From Anniella stebbinsi (taxonomy: Eukaryota; Chordata; Lepidosauria; Squamata; Anniellidae), in the NCBI GenBank assembly GCA_029215795.1, contig JARDYH010000007.1:19317763-19381762 (forward strand): a stretch of 64,000 nucleotides of DNA, written 5' to 3'. The notes under the pieces are model-generated. The model did no database searches, was not told the DNA's origin, and saw only the letters and a list, made by a program, of their open reading frames with translations. The translations under genes and the position numbers were made by a program. Positions 10,838 to 22,339 of this stretch are shown piece by piece. Numbering within the stretch: the first letter of the stretch is position 1; each line of letters begins with the position of its first letter.

Positions 10838-11234
10838 AGTGTGTGTCTGTGCATCTGTGTGTAGGGGGCTTAAGCCCTGTACTACCCACTGCTGTCCCAA
10901 TCTGGATCACATGCCCTAACTCCCCTCCTGACGCTGCTATTTTCACTGGAAGAAAATCTTCTATTGGTGGCAGTTGCTTCCACATCTGGTGATGGAAATA
11001 TCTCAGTTTCTCTTTCTCCCACATTTTTTTAAAAATCTCAAGTTCTTTCCATCCTGTTTATGCAGAAAGTTGTGGATTTTGCTAAGTTCATAACCATCAC
11101 CACCACCACCACCATAGAAGTGAATGGACCTTTCAGTTACTTACACTGGTTAAATTCAAAAAGTATTTCCACCTTGGTACTTGCTATTTTCTATCTTTCA
11201 CAAGTGCCAGTTGACAGTGGGCTTCCATATCTAG

Positions 11235-11595
11235 GGATGGAAATTTGTTTATTTGTTTATTTATTTAAAACATTTCGTGGCTGACTTTCAAGGCAGAAGC
11301 TCTCCCAAAGTGGCTTACAATCATATATAAAAACAACCATATATAAAAACAGTATACACATTAAAAACAATGAAAACATAAAAGTAAAATATCAATTAAA
11401 ACAATAAAAGCTAACATTAAAGACTAGTAATAAAACAGCAAGGGTAACACCAGCACTATTTAAGAGAAGGCCATAGTAAAATAAAATGTTTTTAAGGCCT
11501 TCTTAAAAGCCTGTAAGGATGGTGCATGGCGGATCGTCGGTGGGAGTTTGTTCCACAGGTGAGGGGCCACTGCTGAGAAGGCCCTCTCCCGAGTG
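11235..11595 (-). mobile_element. L2-like LINE 3' end
   Basis: On the minus strand GAGAGGGCCTTCTCAGCAGTGGCCCCTCACCTGTGGAACAAACTCCC encodes the RAFSAVAPHLWNKLP motif near the C-terminus of L2-type ORF2, followed by an AT-rich 3' UTR and a tail ending in AAATAAATAAACAAATAAAC on that strand. It is 5' truncated. The UTR differs from the 60.5-kb L2, so it is a different subfamily. Confidence 0.7.
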
Positions 11596-13140
11596 GAAAC
11601 CTGTCAGTTTTACTTCTCAGTTTCAGTTTTCAGCATTCAGGTAGGGATGTGCATCAGATTTGGCCAAACGTCTGAAGCCGAGCAGAACTGGGTTGCTTCG
11701 ATCCGCAAAGGGACCTTCCATGTGAAGACAGCAGAACCAAAGCCACTCCAGAACAAGGCTTTGTTACCAACTTTTGTTTCAGATGCAATATGCACCCACA
11801 GGTTTTAGGTGTCCAAATAGTGTCTTTTGGTTTCATTTCTCTAAATGTTGCAGGGGGAGGGAGGGAGGGAGTGTGGTTGAGTGACTGACAGATCCACCTT
11901 CTGCACCCAGGATGTGTTTTACCGTGGGCTCCAATCACTGTGTTTTGGTGGAGGGCAAGGATGGGACTGAGATGGACATTATTGCAATGCTACCATGCTA
12001 TACAAATCCACAAACTGGTTTCCAAGCATTAAAATTTTCATGCCTCTGCACCCACTTTTCTGAAACATCACATTTTGATTTCCAGGGGAGGCCTCCATGA
12101 AGTGTGCAATTTTTAGGCAAATGGAGAACACCAAAAATAAAATAAAATATAAAATCATGGTGTGTGTAGGTCAGCTTTTCAGACTGAGTCTTGATTCTTA
12201 TATCTATGCCAAGCTCGATGGTCGCTCAGTACCTATGATAATAAACAATGACATGGGCCTACGTGCTAGCTGCGCATGCCAAGGGTGCAAGCAGATGCCC
12301 AGTTCTCATTAAAGCTGCAGCATGCGAGGGTACATAAACTTGACCTTTGCTCCTGCTACATTTGCTACGTATCCATCGTCTACACCCAGGTTGTGTGTGG
12401 ATCATCTCAAAAGGCCCCACCCGCTCCTCCAGTTAGGAGACATCCTTCCATTAACAATATCTGTGGCGGATTCAGATATTTACCATATGGTAGCCTTCTC
12501 CTAGTCCATGCACCGGCACCATATTCAATCTGCAGTGGGTAAGAATGGGAGAAATTCTCTTAGCAAATCAGTTTGAATGTTTGAGGCTAGGATTGTAGGC
12601 AGAAGGAAACACGAGCTGATGTAGGGTGTGCTGGAAGATTTGGAAAGAAGTAGTGGAATGACTTCTGGAGAGAGGTTCAAGGCATCCCTTGGGACCTGCA
12701 AATCTGAACTGGAACAGCCTCCAGACGTTTATCATCAGCACTTCACTATCTATCTGACAGAACGCAGGGCTGATTTTCTTCCTCGGGTTGGAATACATCC
12801 GATTTTTGCATCTTGATACATTCTCCCTCTTTGCAGCATCCCTGGAACTCTAATATCTCTCTTGTTGTCTTTGGGGATGTACCAGATGGCAATGAGTACC
12901 AGATGGATTTAGTCAATGTACAATCCTCCCAGTGTGCATTGTGAGTGATCCCAGTTCCACTGTCCAAGCGACTTATTGCTACATTTTATTTGGTACATTT
13001 CCCAAAATTTGCAAATGGGTGTTGTCTTTTTTACATCACTCTAAAAGAAGGAATTACTGCAAAGCCAGTGAATAATCATTTAGTCCCAACAGCAGTTTTA
13101 CTGCACATGAATGCCTTTTGATTTTAACATGTAGAAAATG
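11596..13140. other. mostly unique non-coding sequence
   Basis: Some short runs resemble dispersed reptile repeats, but none can be delimited. There is no gene-like signal. Confidence 0.4.
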
Positions 13141-13193
13141 ATTTATTATTACACTGCTATCCCGCCTTCCTTCCTCTTTCAAGGAACCCAATT
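13141..13193 (-). mobile_element. MIR-like SINE 3' tail fragment
   Basis: CTATCCCGCCTTCC...AAGGAACCC matches, on the minus strand, the GGGTTCCTTG...GGCGGGATA tail of the SINE at 36484-36728. Only the tail is present. Confidence 0.5.
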
Positions 13194-13352
13194 ATTATTA
13201 CTATTATTATTATTACTATTATCATAATTTCTTTCTCGCTCATGGTGGTTTGTCTAGATGGACATGACTGGCTGTGCCAAGTCATGCTGTCTTTTATTGA
13301 TTCAGGAATTTCCTGACGATTGAGCATGTTTTAATTATGACTTCTGTCTGGA

Positions 13353-13385
<33 letters not shown>

Positions 13386-13386
13386 T
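13194..13386. repeat. (TTA)n microsatellite pair
   Basis: Trinucleotide ATT/TTA tracts occupy about 13194-13225 and 13357-13386. They flank about 130 bp of ordinary sequence and probably grew from LINE/SINE tails. Confidence 0.8.
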
Positions 13387-13495
13387 ACATTTATATACCA
13401 TCCCATAGCTGAAGCTCTCTGGACGGTTTACAAAAATGAAAAACATTGAACATTTAAAAACCAATATACAAAATTTTAAACCATAAAAGCACAAA
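13387..13495 (-). mobile_element. L2 LINE 3' tail
   Basis: On the minus strand TGTAAACCGTCCAGAGAGCTTCAGCTATGGGATGGTATA matches the 3' end of the 60.5-kb L2 (AAACCGCCCAGAGAGCTTCGGCTATGGGGCGG) and runs into the (TAA)n tract. Confidence 0.75.
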
Positions 13496-13499
13496 GGAG

Positions 13500-13866
13500 G
13501 TTCTCCTCCTCCTCTCCAATTTATCCTCACAACAACCCTGTGAGGTAGCTTAGGCTGAGAGTCAGTGGCTGAATTCGGACGACACAATAAACAACTGGTG
13601 TGGGGGAAACAATCGTCAATTGTTTTGACTATTGTGTCATCCGAATGCTGCCATAGTCAATTCAGCGCTGATCCTAATCCACACCACAATTGATTATTTA
13701 TTACCATGTTATGTGGGGAGTACCCCCTAGTTGAACAACTGTAAAGTTGATTATTACCCCACCATTGACTATCGTGTCGTCCGAATTGAGCCAGTGACTG
13801 GCGCAAAGCTTCATGGCCAAGTGGGGATTAGATCTCCCAAGTCCCAGTCAAACACTCGAACCACTT
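13500..13866 (-). mobile_element. MIR-like SINE, interrupted
   Basis: Minus-strand SINE: the body (CCTCACAGGGTTGTTGTGAGGATAAATTGGAGAGG reading right to left) and B-box side (GACTTGGGAGATCTAATCCCC) lie on either side of a DNA element at 13567-13792. The intact order GAGAGTCAGTGACTGGC is restored when the element and one AGT are disregarded, which fixes the insertion point. Confidence 0.8.
13567..13792. mobile_element. palindromic MITE, GGCTGAATTC family, inside a SINE
   Basis: A 226-bp element (GGCTGAATTCGGACGACAC ... GTCCGAATTGAGCC) is flanked by AGT at 13564-13566 and 13793-13795. The host SINE consensus shows a single AGT at this point, so the 3-bp duplication is demonstrated rather than assumed. 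CpG sites in the ends are still intact, suggesting a fairly young copy. Confidence 0.88.
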
Positions 13867-13910
13867 GCTCTCAAATGAACTGCCGTGGATATTTTCATAG
13901 GCCAGAACAG

Positions 13911-14030
13911 GTGTGGGGAACCAGTGTTCCTACAGGTTTGTTGGACTCCATACCATTGACACCACTGGCTTGGGGAGTTGGGAATTGAAGTCCAACATCA
14001 TCAAGAAGGTCATAGGTTCCCCAGTCTGGC
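13911..14030. mobile_element. palindromic 'CCAACCTGG' repeat, decayed
   Basis: GTTGGACTCCATACCATTGA on the left and GTTGGGAATTGAAGTCCAAC on the right form the inverted halves, with GGGGAACC-type ends. Same family as 33220-33346 and 58905-59055. Confidence 0.55.
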
Positions 14031-14269
14031 TAGAGTCTACTTTTTGTCAGAAGCAGAATGACAAAAAAATGACTGACTCACTCGCTCATTGTGTCTTAGG
14101 TATGGGTAAAGATGGAAAAATTAAACCGACAACCAGAAGGCGAAAAAAAAAATAGCAGAAAGGTGTGTCCCAAACCTATCTAGTGCACAGATAAATTCCA
14201 AATGTGTCTTAATATATGGTTAACAATCTAAGATATCCAAACAGAGGCAGAATTCCAAGTATTCTCAGG

Positions 14270-14350
14270 TTGCAATCCTAAACACACTTACTATGATGTA
14301 AATCCCATTGAATTTATTGGGACTTACTCCTGAGTAAGCAATTTTAGGAT
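14270..14350. mobile_element. palindromic 'GCAATCCTA' repeat
   Basis: TGCAATCCTAAACACACTTAC, AATCCCATTGAATTTATTGGGACTTACTCCTGAGTAAG and a decayed right end define a short palindromic repeat of the same family as 2418-2509. Confidence 0.55.
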
Positions 14351-14479
14351 AACTACTCACAGATTCATTCTCCATGTGGCCTCATGTAGCCAAAATGCAC
14401 CAATGGGTAGTATCAGCAGGACTGAAGGGCTTCAGAAATGCAAAACAATCTTAAAGGGGGCAGGACACCCCAGAATAGG

Positions 14480-14985
14480 TCAATGAGGAATGAGCAGGGT
14501 TCATGAACATGGAATGCTGCTTGACTGTTATGAAGGAAGAGTGACAGAAAACTGAAATTAGGCTGACCAGATAAAATCCAGGTCAGGGCTCATGTAACTT
14601 TAACAGTTGTAGAGAAAAAGGAATTTCAGCCAGTGTCATTTGTATGCAATTAGTTCCTGCTGATATTCCCTCTTCATTACAACAATTAAAGGTGCAGGCA
14701 CTATACTAGAGTGACCATATACAAAAGGAGGCAGGGCCCCTGCACCTTTAACTGTTGTGATGCAGAGGGAATTTCACCAGGAACTAATGGCATACAAATG
14801 ACATTGGCTGAAATTCCCTTTTCTCTACAACTGTTAAAGGGACATGAGCCCTGACCTGGATTTTATCTGGTCACCCTAACTGAAATGGAATGGAATATCT
14901 TGGGAAAGGGCATGGTGGGCAGGAATCCTGAAAAGAAGCATGCTACACTGCAACATTCTGTTGTGGGACCCACTTGCTTGCAGCA
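14480..14985. repeat. unclassified dispersed repeat, interrupted by a MITE
   Basis: Flanks of the MITE (ACAGAAAACTGAAAT on the left; GGAATGGAATATC, AAAGGGCATGGTGGGCAGGAA and ACACTGCAACATTCTGTTG on the right) match, in order and without the MITE, a second copy at about 33670-33845. Family unknown. Minus-strand translations share an MPFxxIFHSI-like string, so a decayed coding origin is possible. Confidence 0.5.
14559..14878. mobile_element. hAT-like palindromic MITE, TAGGGTGACC family
   Basis: A 320-bp palindrome (TAGGCTGACCAGAT ... ATCTGGTCACCCTA) has an exact 8-bp duplication ACTGAAAT at 14551-14558 and 14879-14886. A related empty-site arrangement exists near 33740. Non-autonomous. Confidence 0.9.
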
Positions 14986-15369
14986 TAATGACCAATTATT
15001 AATCTTTATGCCTCTAAGGCAAATGTTTGATGTGGAAATAATATAGAGGCTGGGTGTCATCCATCTCCTGCAGGAATCCTCTTCCAAGGAGGAGCTAGAG
15101 CTCCCATATACAAAAAGCATAGAAGCCCATGCCTGAAAATTAGGAGGAAGCTAGGCTCTTAGGGGAAGATGGTTGTGGGTCCATCCCCACGAAAGGAAGG
15201 GATATCTGCCTCTGAGACAGTGCGGCCATCTAGCCCCTGAGAACATCACCAACTCAAGAGGCAGACCAGAATAATCCCTGTGACAAGGAGTGCCAGTTTG
15301 TAGAGGAAGGTTCCTTGTAATAAAGGACTCCCTGTGAGTAGGGTCCTCCTCACGAGGAGGACTTCTTTC

Positions 15370-15680
15370 AGAAGCCTCTGATGTGCTGCAGCTGAGTCAT
15401 GGGTGGGGCTTTGGAAGCTGCAGTTTATAAGCCTCAGTCCTAGGTAGGGAGGACTGTTAGAATACAACTTTATTTTAGCTCCTTGTAGTTTGAAAACTTG
15501 CTACGCCTTAAGCTGATATTTTGTGCTACTGATCTCTGGATTCCTGATATGACTTTGTTTCTTGGATTGTGCTTGCATTGGTCTGTTTGTCTGTGCTTCT
15601 GACCTCTGCCTGGATTTTGGCCTTTAAGATGGGTTTGCCCCATAGATTGCTTCAGGACTGAGCCTGAAATGACCACCACA
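15370..15680 (+). mobile_element. possible LTR-type fragment
   Basis: GGGTGGGGCTTTGG and TTTATAAGCC (TATA-like) are followed by a T-rich, CTGGATT/TGACTTTG-rich stretch. This resembles the promoter and R region of Metaviridae-type LTRs in reptiles. No terminal TG/CA pair or TSD could be fixed, so this is tentative. Confidence 0.3.
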
Positions 15681-15689
15681 GGACACTAG

Positions 15690-15829
15690 GAGCCTATCTA
15701 CACTGCTGCTTTAAAACGCTTTGAAACGGTTTATAACCGTTTTGAGAACTGTTGGGGCCAAGGACACACTCCGTATACAGTTCTCAATGTTTTCAAAGTG
15801 TTTTATCCTGTGCGTGTGTAGATAGGCTC
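15690..15829. mobile_element. palindromic MITE, GAGCCTATCTACAC family, 3-bp duplication
   Basis: A 140-bp palindrome begins GAGCCTATCTACACTGCTGC and ends GTGTGTAGATAGGCTC. TAG flanks both ends (15687-15689, 15830-15832). The core holds GGTTTATAACCGTTTTGAG and ACACTCCGTATACAG. Relatives: 26657-26780, 30774-30905, 31062-31130, 57536-57652. Confidence 0.78.
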
Positions 15830-15839
15830 TAGGGTTCCA

Positions 15840-16765
15840 TTAGTAGTTTTTGATATTTTGTCATAATATGTACTCTAACTTTGGCTTCTCCCCCCCCTGA
15901 GTGTATTATTTCATTGGCCTTGATAATGCTTGGAACTTCTTGTTTCCTTTGCTGAGCAATGCAGTTAGAGACCCAAAGGAATTCTAGTGCTGAGTCTATC
16001 AAGAGGATTTCCTTTGTATACAAATCTTCAGGCTGGCTATAAATGTTCGGAAACACATTGTATGAGCATTCTTTAGGGAATGTACTGTAGGTTGCTGTTA
16101 GGTTTAGTGAGTGTTAGATCTTTGACCCTTTTCATTAAAGTGTGAATGTATATGGTTTTCTTTTTTAAAAATGCACTTTTCCCCCTAGCCACGTTGGGAA
16201 AAGTTTAGGGGTGGGGAGAAGAAATTGTAGTTTACTAGCTCTGGCCACTCCCTAAGCAGTACTAAAAATATTAATAGCAGCAGAGAGCAGATTTACTGTA
16301 TTGGTTGCTGTATGAACTCAAATACTTTTATTGGCATTTTCCTTTACAGACATAACATACAATGGGGTCAGCGACCAATGGTCCTCCAGATGTGTTTTTA
16401 ATTAAATTTTATTATGAAATTTTAACAATGGCAAAAAAAGGAAAACAGAATGCAGCTACATAAATTTGAATATACTAGTTTGAATGCATGCAAATGAGAT
16501 GCATGTTATGTGTGTTATATATGTTTTTTGTGTGTGTGTAAATGAAAATGTGGCTTTCTAAAAATTATACATAGGGTAAAAGAAGTCAAAGTTGGAGGAG
16601 ACCCACTGAAATGAAGAGGACTCAGGTTAGCCATATCTAAGCTAAGTTCCATTTATTTCAGTGGGTCTACTCTTAGTAGAACTCACATTGGATTTTATGC
16701 CTAACTTCAACCGAAGCAGATCATATATCCATATAAGTATTCGTTTGCAAGTGACATTCATATAC
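15840..16765. other. AT-rich unique sequence
   Basis: No defined feature, apart from a short segment (about 16590-16680) with GACCCACTGAAATGA and TTCAGTGGGTC wording reminiscent of the GCAATCCTA repeats. Confidence 0.4.
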
Positions 16766-16769
16766 CACC

Positions 16770-16870
16770 CCTTCAAATGTTGTTGCACTCCAACTCCCAT
16801 TACCTCTGATTATTGGCAATGCTGGCTGGGGCTGATGGGATTTGGAGTCACTCCTTGGCAGGGGCACTAC
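16770..16870. mobile_element. palindromic 'CCAACCTGG' repeat, decayed
   Basis: TTGCACTCCAACTCCCATTA, GGCAATGCTGGCTGGGGCTGATGGG and a mirrored GGAGTC stretch mark the centre of this family. The outer ends are lost. Confidence 0.5.
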
Positions 16871-16874
16871 TTCA

Positions 16875-19800
16875 CCACCCTTGATATGCTAGTTAAACAT
16901 ATATAGGAGAGTAGCATATCTGTGCCACAAATGTATATATTTTACCACTCTTAACTTTCATGATTTCCTCCAAAGATTCTTGCTTCCTGGAAACTGTACA
17001 CTGATGAGTGATTAAAATATGGTTAGACACACAAACTCCTTTATAGAATTGTGTTTCTTAGATCTTCCTGGGGAGAAGAAATGGTGATATTAAATCAGTT
17101 TGTAATATAGACTTGCCCTTAATTGTCATACTAGATGTGTGCATTTCTGATGTTTCCCTCTAACAGAGAGGAAAAAAAATTATGCAATGCTGTGTTAATT
17201 ACATTAGCTTATAATGTTTTCTGTGAAGTCCTAATGAGAATGCATACTGCAGGAGACTATTGTATTTTCATCAGTGGTATGTGCTGATAGGGATTGCTCT
17301 TGATTATCGAGATAGATCTGTGCACTTTTCCTGACCCTTTTGAACTCCTGACTCAAAGCTGCCTTCTCGAGAGCAATAAGCACCCTTGCATGCTGGTTTG
17401 CTGTACAGTTTGTGCTGTCCAGACTGAAGTCCAACATTTAAAAAATGCAGCTCCACCCTCCGGGGGTGAATCCAGCTTAAAGTAAAGCACATTGTGTCGA
17501 TCGTGGGATAGGATCTCTTGGGAAGGCAGAAGACTGGGATGTGAGTTGAAAACTACAGTGTGTTTAAACCCTGCTGTATAACCTTTAGTAACAGCACTGC
17601 AGATAATTGAGTGGATGGTCCATTATGGTCAGAGACTATGAGCTCCATCACACCAACGATTTAGTGCACTCTCGCCATGCCTAGTGTGCGGATTTGCAGC
17701 ATGGTACTCACATGATGCTGTGCCTGTCCTGCTGACACCCCGCCTCTTCCCCAACTTTTCTTACAATGCTAAAAGTTTGGATTGTTTTCCCTAAATGCAT
17801 TCAGTGTGCCCTAAACCTCTGTGTAGTTTTAAAGGAACTGGGGACCTGAATGGATTGCATTGGGTCCTGGTAGGGAAAAACGATTTCTCCCAGCAGCCGG
17901 CTCCAAGCCTCAATATAAAACCCAAATCTTGCATCCCAGGCTTGAGAGCGTTTTTTTAAAAAACAACCATACAATACCTGAATCTCTGCAGAGACAGGAT
18001 TGTGCTCCCTTGTTGCCCCAAAGAGCCAGACTAAAGGGTCATTCCATGTTTGCCTGGGAAAGGCGGTCTGGTTGAAGAACCTGACTGGAGGGAGAAGGGG
18101 AGGGGAGGGATGGAGTGGAAGAGCGAAAGAGCAGCTATTCAGGTGAAAGGGGTCATAAGCTGGATGTGCTTTTGCCTCAGAGGTAAAAAAAAATGCGAGG
18201 CAAACCAGGTGGGGGGGATCAGGTGTGATGGAGGTCTTAAATGTACCTTGGCAGACCACCAACATACAATTCATTCCTGGGGACAGCAGTCATTGCTAAG
18301 AGAGGCGTGTAATCTTCTTGGCAAATGTTACAAATCTTAAAAAAAGAAAGACTGGGTAAAGGCGCTAGTTCACCATAACATACATTTGATTGAGAAATGT
18401 TTAGAGGGAGAAAAGTGGGACTGGTAGCTGCTGGGGAAACTTGAACTGATTGCTTCTCCAACAGGGAAAATCATGCATGCCTACAGATAGCTAGATTGAT
18501 GATATTCTTGCCTAACACACGATTATGGGTGCCTGCCTCTAGGAGTGTAAAATCCGCAATTTGACAAAGGGGGCATCATCAGAGGAGTGTTTGATTGCAT
18601 GCTCGTTACTGCCCTCTCACAGTTTTTTGCTTCTGGCCTTCCGTCCATCACAAAACAAGACCCTAGTAAGCCTGAAGAAGCAAAATTTGCTGCGATCTCT
18701 TGCGCGTGCAGGAAAGGCAGTGCAATAAAAATGCCCACTGAATGGGTTGTTTACTTCCTCTTTCTTCTCTGTGAAGAAAGAGGAAGTATTGTGTGACAGA
18801 AGCATGGGGGGGAAGAGAAGTGCTGATAGGGAACCATGATCCCCCCCATTTGATGATGCGCAGGGAGGTAAAAGGAGGAAAAGATGGAGGCAGGGTTGAC
18901 CTTACTTGATGACAATGGGAGCCACCATTTAAACTTCCCACAATTTCCTGGAGCAGTGCTACATTTGGGGAAATTAATGGTAACTTGGTGCCACAATTTT
19001 TTTTTAGGTGCTGGGGAGGGCAGTTTAGTTTCTGTCTGAGGATGCTGGATACTGCAATTGAAACTGGTTGGAGGTGACCGTGAACAGGGAAGAATATTAA
19101 TGTAGTTCAAATACATGGTCTTGGTCTTTCAGCAGAAGGGTAAACTGACACAGGCTTCCAGGAGAGCACAGTTTTGTGAAACGATTTGTGTGCGTGTTTT
19201 TTGCTTCTGTTTCCCCATCCTCCCTGGTATAGCTGCCAAGCTCCAACCTCGGAGCTTCTTTGTCCTTTTAAACCCACCCAATGAAGCAGGGGGTCATGAT
19301 ACCTGTTGTGTGACACACCCGATAGCCACAGCCAGGGGAGGAGATGGAGCCAATGCTAGGAATATGTGGAGGAAGCCATAGCTGCATCATCTCTCTTGAT
19401 TAGTGGGCTTTAAAGTTAGGAAGGTTGTCTCCCCGACTGAAATGGATGCAAACACTGTCACGTACCTGTTGAGGCTGCTTGAACTTGCAGAGCTGTTAAT
19501 CCACTGGAATTGAGATTTGAGCTTTATGCAAAGAGCTTTCCCTTTCTTGCTATATAACCTGTAGGTGGCACTGTGCTATAGCAGAATAACATAATTATAC
19601 AAGTAGGAAAATACTTTCTTTTTCACTTTCAGAAATAATACTCATTTTCCCCCTTTTCTACCCCCCCCTGGGAAAGTGCTCTTAAAAAACAGAAGTGAAA
19701 TTGGAGGATCATCTGAAGACCCCCTTAAACAACTGTGAGTAAGGAATGATGAGCGGACAATCAACGCCTTGTGTAGAAAGGTTCATCATTTGTAGTCCCT

Positions 19801-20321
19801 TGCCTGGTGGAGCTGCCCCATCAACCTCAGCTGCCACCTCCCCTTTCACCTCCCCAGGTAAGTTTGGTGAGCCCCTGGCAGATGGTGGAAGGGGGAGGTG
19901 GCAACGGCCCTTCATGGCGTGAATTGCACTCACCTTGCTCATAGCCTGCTCAACTTCACTTGTGCCTTCTGATGGGAAACTGAACAGGAGTGCTTGCATT
20001 CTGGAGCACCCTGATTGATTTCTCACTGCTTCTCTATTCATTACCATTTTGCTTAGCTTGCCTTCCTGTTGCCCTTAACTTCTCTAAAAGCAACTTGAGC
20101 TAAAGAGCAGTTGTGCATTGCATCAAATACCATCAAGTTAAAACTCCAATAATGAATTTCCACAAGGGCAGATTGGAAGACAATCAACATTTTATAGCCT
20201 TGCCAATTGTAAGTTACAAGTGTGATCTTTTCGTGGAAGGTTGGTTATAAATGCTCATCATAATTCTGAATTCTGTCAGGTATTGTACATTAGATGTGTA
20301 ATGCATTTGGTGTATATATAT
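16875..20321. other. long unique block without recognised repeats
   Basis: About 3.4 kb show no transposon I can name and no convincing exon. A CTCF-like motif (CCTGTAGGTGGCAC) lies at 19558-19571. The 157-residue minus frame at 17801-18274 has no recognisable domain. Confidence 0.45.
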
Positions 20322-20708
20322 ATTTATTAAACAAAAAACCTACGGTTTACAAAAACAATGTTAAGGCTCTACAGATTCCAACCAAGCACCAAAAAGCAGG
20401 GAAATTGGGAGTTAAGGCTCACAAGCCTTAATGCCACATCCTCCCTAAGGAGGCAGAAAATGCAAGTGAAATTCTCATTCCCCCAAAGCAGATAAACCAT
20501 GAGGACAGGGTGGAGAATATGATATGCAGAGGTGACTGTGGGGTTTTGGAAAACTGATCACGAACAACTTAGGGCCACCTACTTCTCTTTTTTTGTTTAG
20601 AGCAGCCCTTTCCCAACCTGGTGCCCTCCAAAGGTGTTGGACTACAACTCCCATCATTGCAAGTCAGTATGTCCCATGGTCAGGAATGCTGGGACTTGTC
20701 ATCTCAAA
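20322..20708. repeat. left arm of long inverted repeat
   Basis: This 387-bp arm is the reverse complement of 21814-22200 with 8 mismatches counted base by base (about 98% identity) and no length difference. It contains, near its inner end, one half of the 'CCAACCTGG' palindromic repeat (CAACCTGGTGCCCTCC ... GACTACAACTCCCATC). A TTAA tetranucleotide lies at 20327-20330 near the outer edge. Confidence 0.9.
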
Positions 20709-20720
20709 AATCTAGATATG

Positions 20721-20870
20721 CAATTTGATATGCAGAGGTGACTGTGGGTTTGTGGGAAATGATTATGAACAACTTAGGACCAGCTACTTCTCATTTCTTA
20801 GAGCATCTCCTTATGTTGAGAGTTGCAACCCAACACATCTGACAGGCACCAGGTTGGGGAATGTTGTTCA
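20721..20870 (+). repeat. diverged direct copy of part of the arm
   Basis: TGATATGCAGAGGTGACTGTGGG, GAACAACTTAGGACCAGCTACTTCTC and AGCACC/ACCAGGTTGGGG wording repeats the segment at 20516-20620 in the same orientation, with many substitutions. It lies just inside the left arm. Confidence 0.75.
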
Positions 20871-21339
20871 AGAACAAGGGAAGGCAGAATGTAGATCTCC
20901 AGATGTTTTGGAATTCAACTTGTAAAAGCCCCTATCAGTATGGGCAGTTATCAGGAATGCCGCAAGTTGATGTCCAAATCATCAGGATAGATCTGTTTTC
21001 TGCCCACATCTGTACTAAAGTATGATGTTTTCCAGCATTAAGATATGTGATCAATCAAGGAACTACAAAACAGCTGCATCACTTTAAATAAACTGTCAAA
21101 ACCAAATGAAACAACAATAAATGAATCTTGAATACCTAATCCAGATAGCCCTTCAGACATCAACATTAGTTTTCAACACATGGCATAGGATGTCTGTTTC
21201 TTGAATATCAGATAAAGGATTCTCTTACTTGTTCAGCAGTGTGAGATCAAAGACAGAGCTACCACCTAATACTTTCATGCATAAGTATTATTTTAAAATT
21301 AAGCATAAATTGATTTTTGTCTTCCCCATAACACATAAC

Positions 21340-21475
21340 ATGGGAGTTACAGTGCAACACATTTGGAGAGCACCAGGCTGGAGAAGGTTGACTCCTATAC
21401 ATGTCTTCTCAGAAGCCAGTGCCACTGAATTCACTAGGGCTTACTCCCAAGAGGTATAGGATTGCAAACTAATCT
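21340..21475. mobile_element. fragments of 'CCAACCTGG' and 'GCAATCCTA' repeats
   Basis: ACATGGGAGTTACAGTGCAACACATTTGGAGAGCACCAGGCTGGAGAAGG is a right half of one family. CACTAGGGCTTACTCCCAAGAGGTATAGGATTGCA is a right half of the other. They lie in the spacer of the long inverted repeat. Confidence 0.5.
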
Positions 21476-21813
21476 CATCTGAAAGGTGTTCAAGACAGCC
21501 AAACTAAACCTCTTCTGCTCCACTGTTGCTTTGATGAGATGATGTATTGTGGAGGGATTGTGGGGAGTGAACAGTATATTTTTTATAAATACATTTTAAG
21601 AAAAAAAACATTGGTTCTTTGAAAGGCAGAATATTGACCAAAAGTTGGAAGTGCCTGGCACATGCTCTGGTTCTAGATCTGTAATGAATAGTGCCCCTTT
21701 TGTTATCAAGAGTGCTGCTATATGCGAGATGTGTGTGAGAGAAAAGTATTGGGCAGACCCTGTATTTGGTAAGGGTATGGAATAGCATTCCCCATCCTGC
21801 TGCCCTCCAGGTG

Positions 21814-22200
21814 TTTGAGATGATAAGTCCCAGTATTCCTGACCATGGGACATACTGACTTGCAATGATGGGAGTTGTAGTCCAACACCTTTGGAGGGCA
21901 CCAGGTTGGGGAAGGGCTGCTCTAAACAAAAAATGAGAAGTAGGTGGCCCTAAGTTGTTCGTGATCAGTTTTCCAAAACCCCACAGTCACCTCTGCATAT
22001 CATATTCTCCACCCTGTCCTCATGGTTTATCTGCTTTGGGAGAATGAGAATTTCACTTGCACTTTCTGCCTCCTTAGGGAGGATGTGGCGTTAAGGCTTG
22101 TGAGCCTTAACTCCCAATTTCCCTGCTTTTTGGTGCTTGGTTGGAATCTGTAGAGCCTTAACATTGTTTTTGTAAACCGTAGGTTTTTTGTTTAATGAAT
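21814..22200. repeat. right arm of long inverted repeat
   Basis: Reverse complement of 20322-20708, spacer 1105 bp. TTAA occurs at 22192-22195, mirroring the left TTAA. The outer flanks lose similarity within a few bases of it. Possible origins: a non-autonomous TTAA-targeting element, an inverted segmental duplication, or an assembly artefact. Confidence 0.9.
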
Positions 22201-22339
22201 TTCATGACTTTGTGTAACGGATGACTGGATATTATACAGTTGATGACCAAGCCAGCGTCAGCCAGAATGTTATACCATCTTGACATCCAATATAAAATCA
22301 AAGCTAGTGTTATGTGTTGAACTCACTTTTAACATTAAT

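Noticed and set aside
17801..18274. 157-residue minus frame in unique sequence
   Set aside because: No recognised domain and no clear splice or promoter context. A length like this is possible by chance in 64 kb.
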